From: Betaproteobacteria bacterium
GTDB taxonomy: Bacteria > Pseudomonadota > Gammaproteobacteria > Burkholderiales > Burkholderiaceae_E
Reading direction: 5' to 3'
Assembly (NCBI GenBank): GCA_016868095.1
Contig: VGHV01000158.1
Span: forward strand, 1-5,935
DNA length: 5,935 nt
The notes under the pieces were generated by a model. The model had not been told where the DNA came from and ran no database searches. It saw nothing but the letters and a program-made list of their open reading frames with translations. The position numbers and the translations under genes are program-made. Shown in pieces: positions 5,727-5,935 of the stretch (its first letter is position 1; the number at the start of each line of letters is the position of its first letter).

Positions 5727-5935
5727 TTATGCACTCGGCAGCAAATAGTCCATTGGATTCCATGCCTGGCTGGACTTGCGCTCAAGACGATTCCAATCTG
5801 AGGAAAGGAAGTCGGTATGAAGCGGAGAACTAGGATCGAGCATCAGCGGATGGTCACTTGGGCAAAGCGCCAGCGAGTAAATCGGCTCGACCTGATTGAT
5901 GAATAAGCGCTTGTAGGGGAAGTCTCCAACCGGCC
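5727..5935 (-). CDS. 3' end of an unrecognised gene (partial)
   Basis: A minus-strand frame enters from the right edge and stays open for 69 codons to a TAA at 5729-5727. The visible residues begin about PVGDFPYKRLFINQVEPIYS, include a proline- and aspartate-rich middle (CPSDHPLMLDPSSPL) and end NPMDYLLPSA. The stretch has ordinary soluble-protein composition, with no membrane segment or low-complexity run. I do not recognise the family from this tail. It is called coding because the frame is open to the edge, its amino-acid content is protein-like, and it lies 33 bases before the SET gene on the same strand. The sequence between its stop and the SET start is in frame with both. Confidence 0.55.
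   Translation of the reverse strand, partial: PVGDFPYKRLFINQVEPIYSLALCPSDHPLMLDPSSPLHTDFLSSDWNRLERKSSQAWNPMDYLLPSA

Overview
The window looks like a piece of a proteobacterial chromosome, most likely a betaproteobacterium of the order Burkholderiales. The main clue is a complete Bug/TctC-type periplasmic solute-binding protein, a family greatly expanded in that order. A Ser/Thr kinase fused to a universal-stress domain beside a YfcE-like phosphoesterase also fits. Base composition is moderate rather than GC-rich, and no plasmid, phage, IS, CRISPR or RNA-gene signature is visible. The species cannot be fixed from the sequence alone.

Layout. Bases 1-201 are a non-coding leader that I cannot assign to an upstream gene. 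hpd (202-1284, +) encodes 4-hydroxyphenylpyruvate dioxygenase, the second step of tyrosine catabolism, and starts at a GTG with a strong ribosome binding site. Three genes follow on the minus strand. Read in their transcription direction, they are a Bug solute-binding protein (4598-3621), a calcineurin-like metallophosphoesterase (3565-2813) and a Ser/Thr protein kinase with a C-terminal universal stress domain (2816-1392). The phosphoesterase stop and the kinase start share a GTGA overlap, so those two are probably translationally coupled. The Bug gene lies only tens of bases upstream and may share their transcript. A 195-base divergent intergenic region holding a perfect 14-base palindrome separates the Bug gene from a YkgJ-type cysteine-cluster protein (4794-5225, +). 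That gene converges on a small stand-alone SET-domain protein (5693-5250, -). The 3' end of one more minus-strand gene, which I do not recognise, runs off the right edge.

How the genes work together. The clearest unit is the phosphoesterase-kinase pair. It looks like a cytoplasmic signalling or stress module in which one protein has Hanks-type kinase and UspA-like domains and its coupled neighbour has a di-metal phosphoesterase fold. Whether the phosphoesterase acts on kinase targets, on nucleotides or on something else is not shown by the sequence. The SET protein is a candidate protein-lysine methyltransferase. hpd stands alone here, without other tyrosine-degradation genes. Nothing proves a wholly new system. 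The kinase-USP/phosphoesterase pair and the SET gene with its unrecognised upstream partner are the parts most worth following up.
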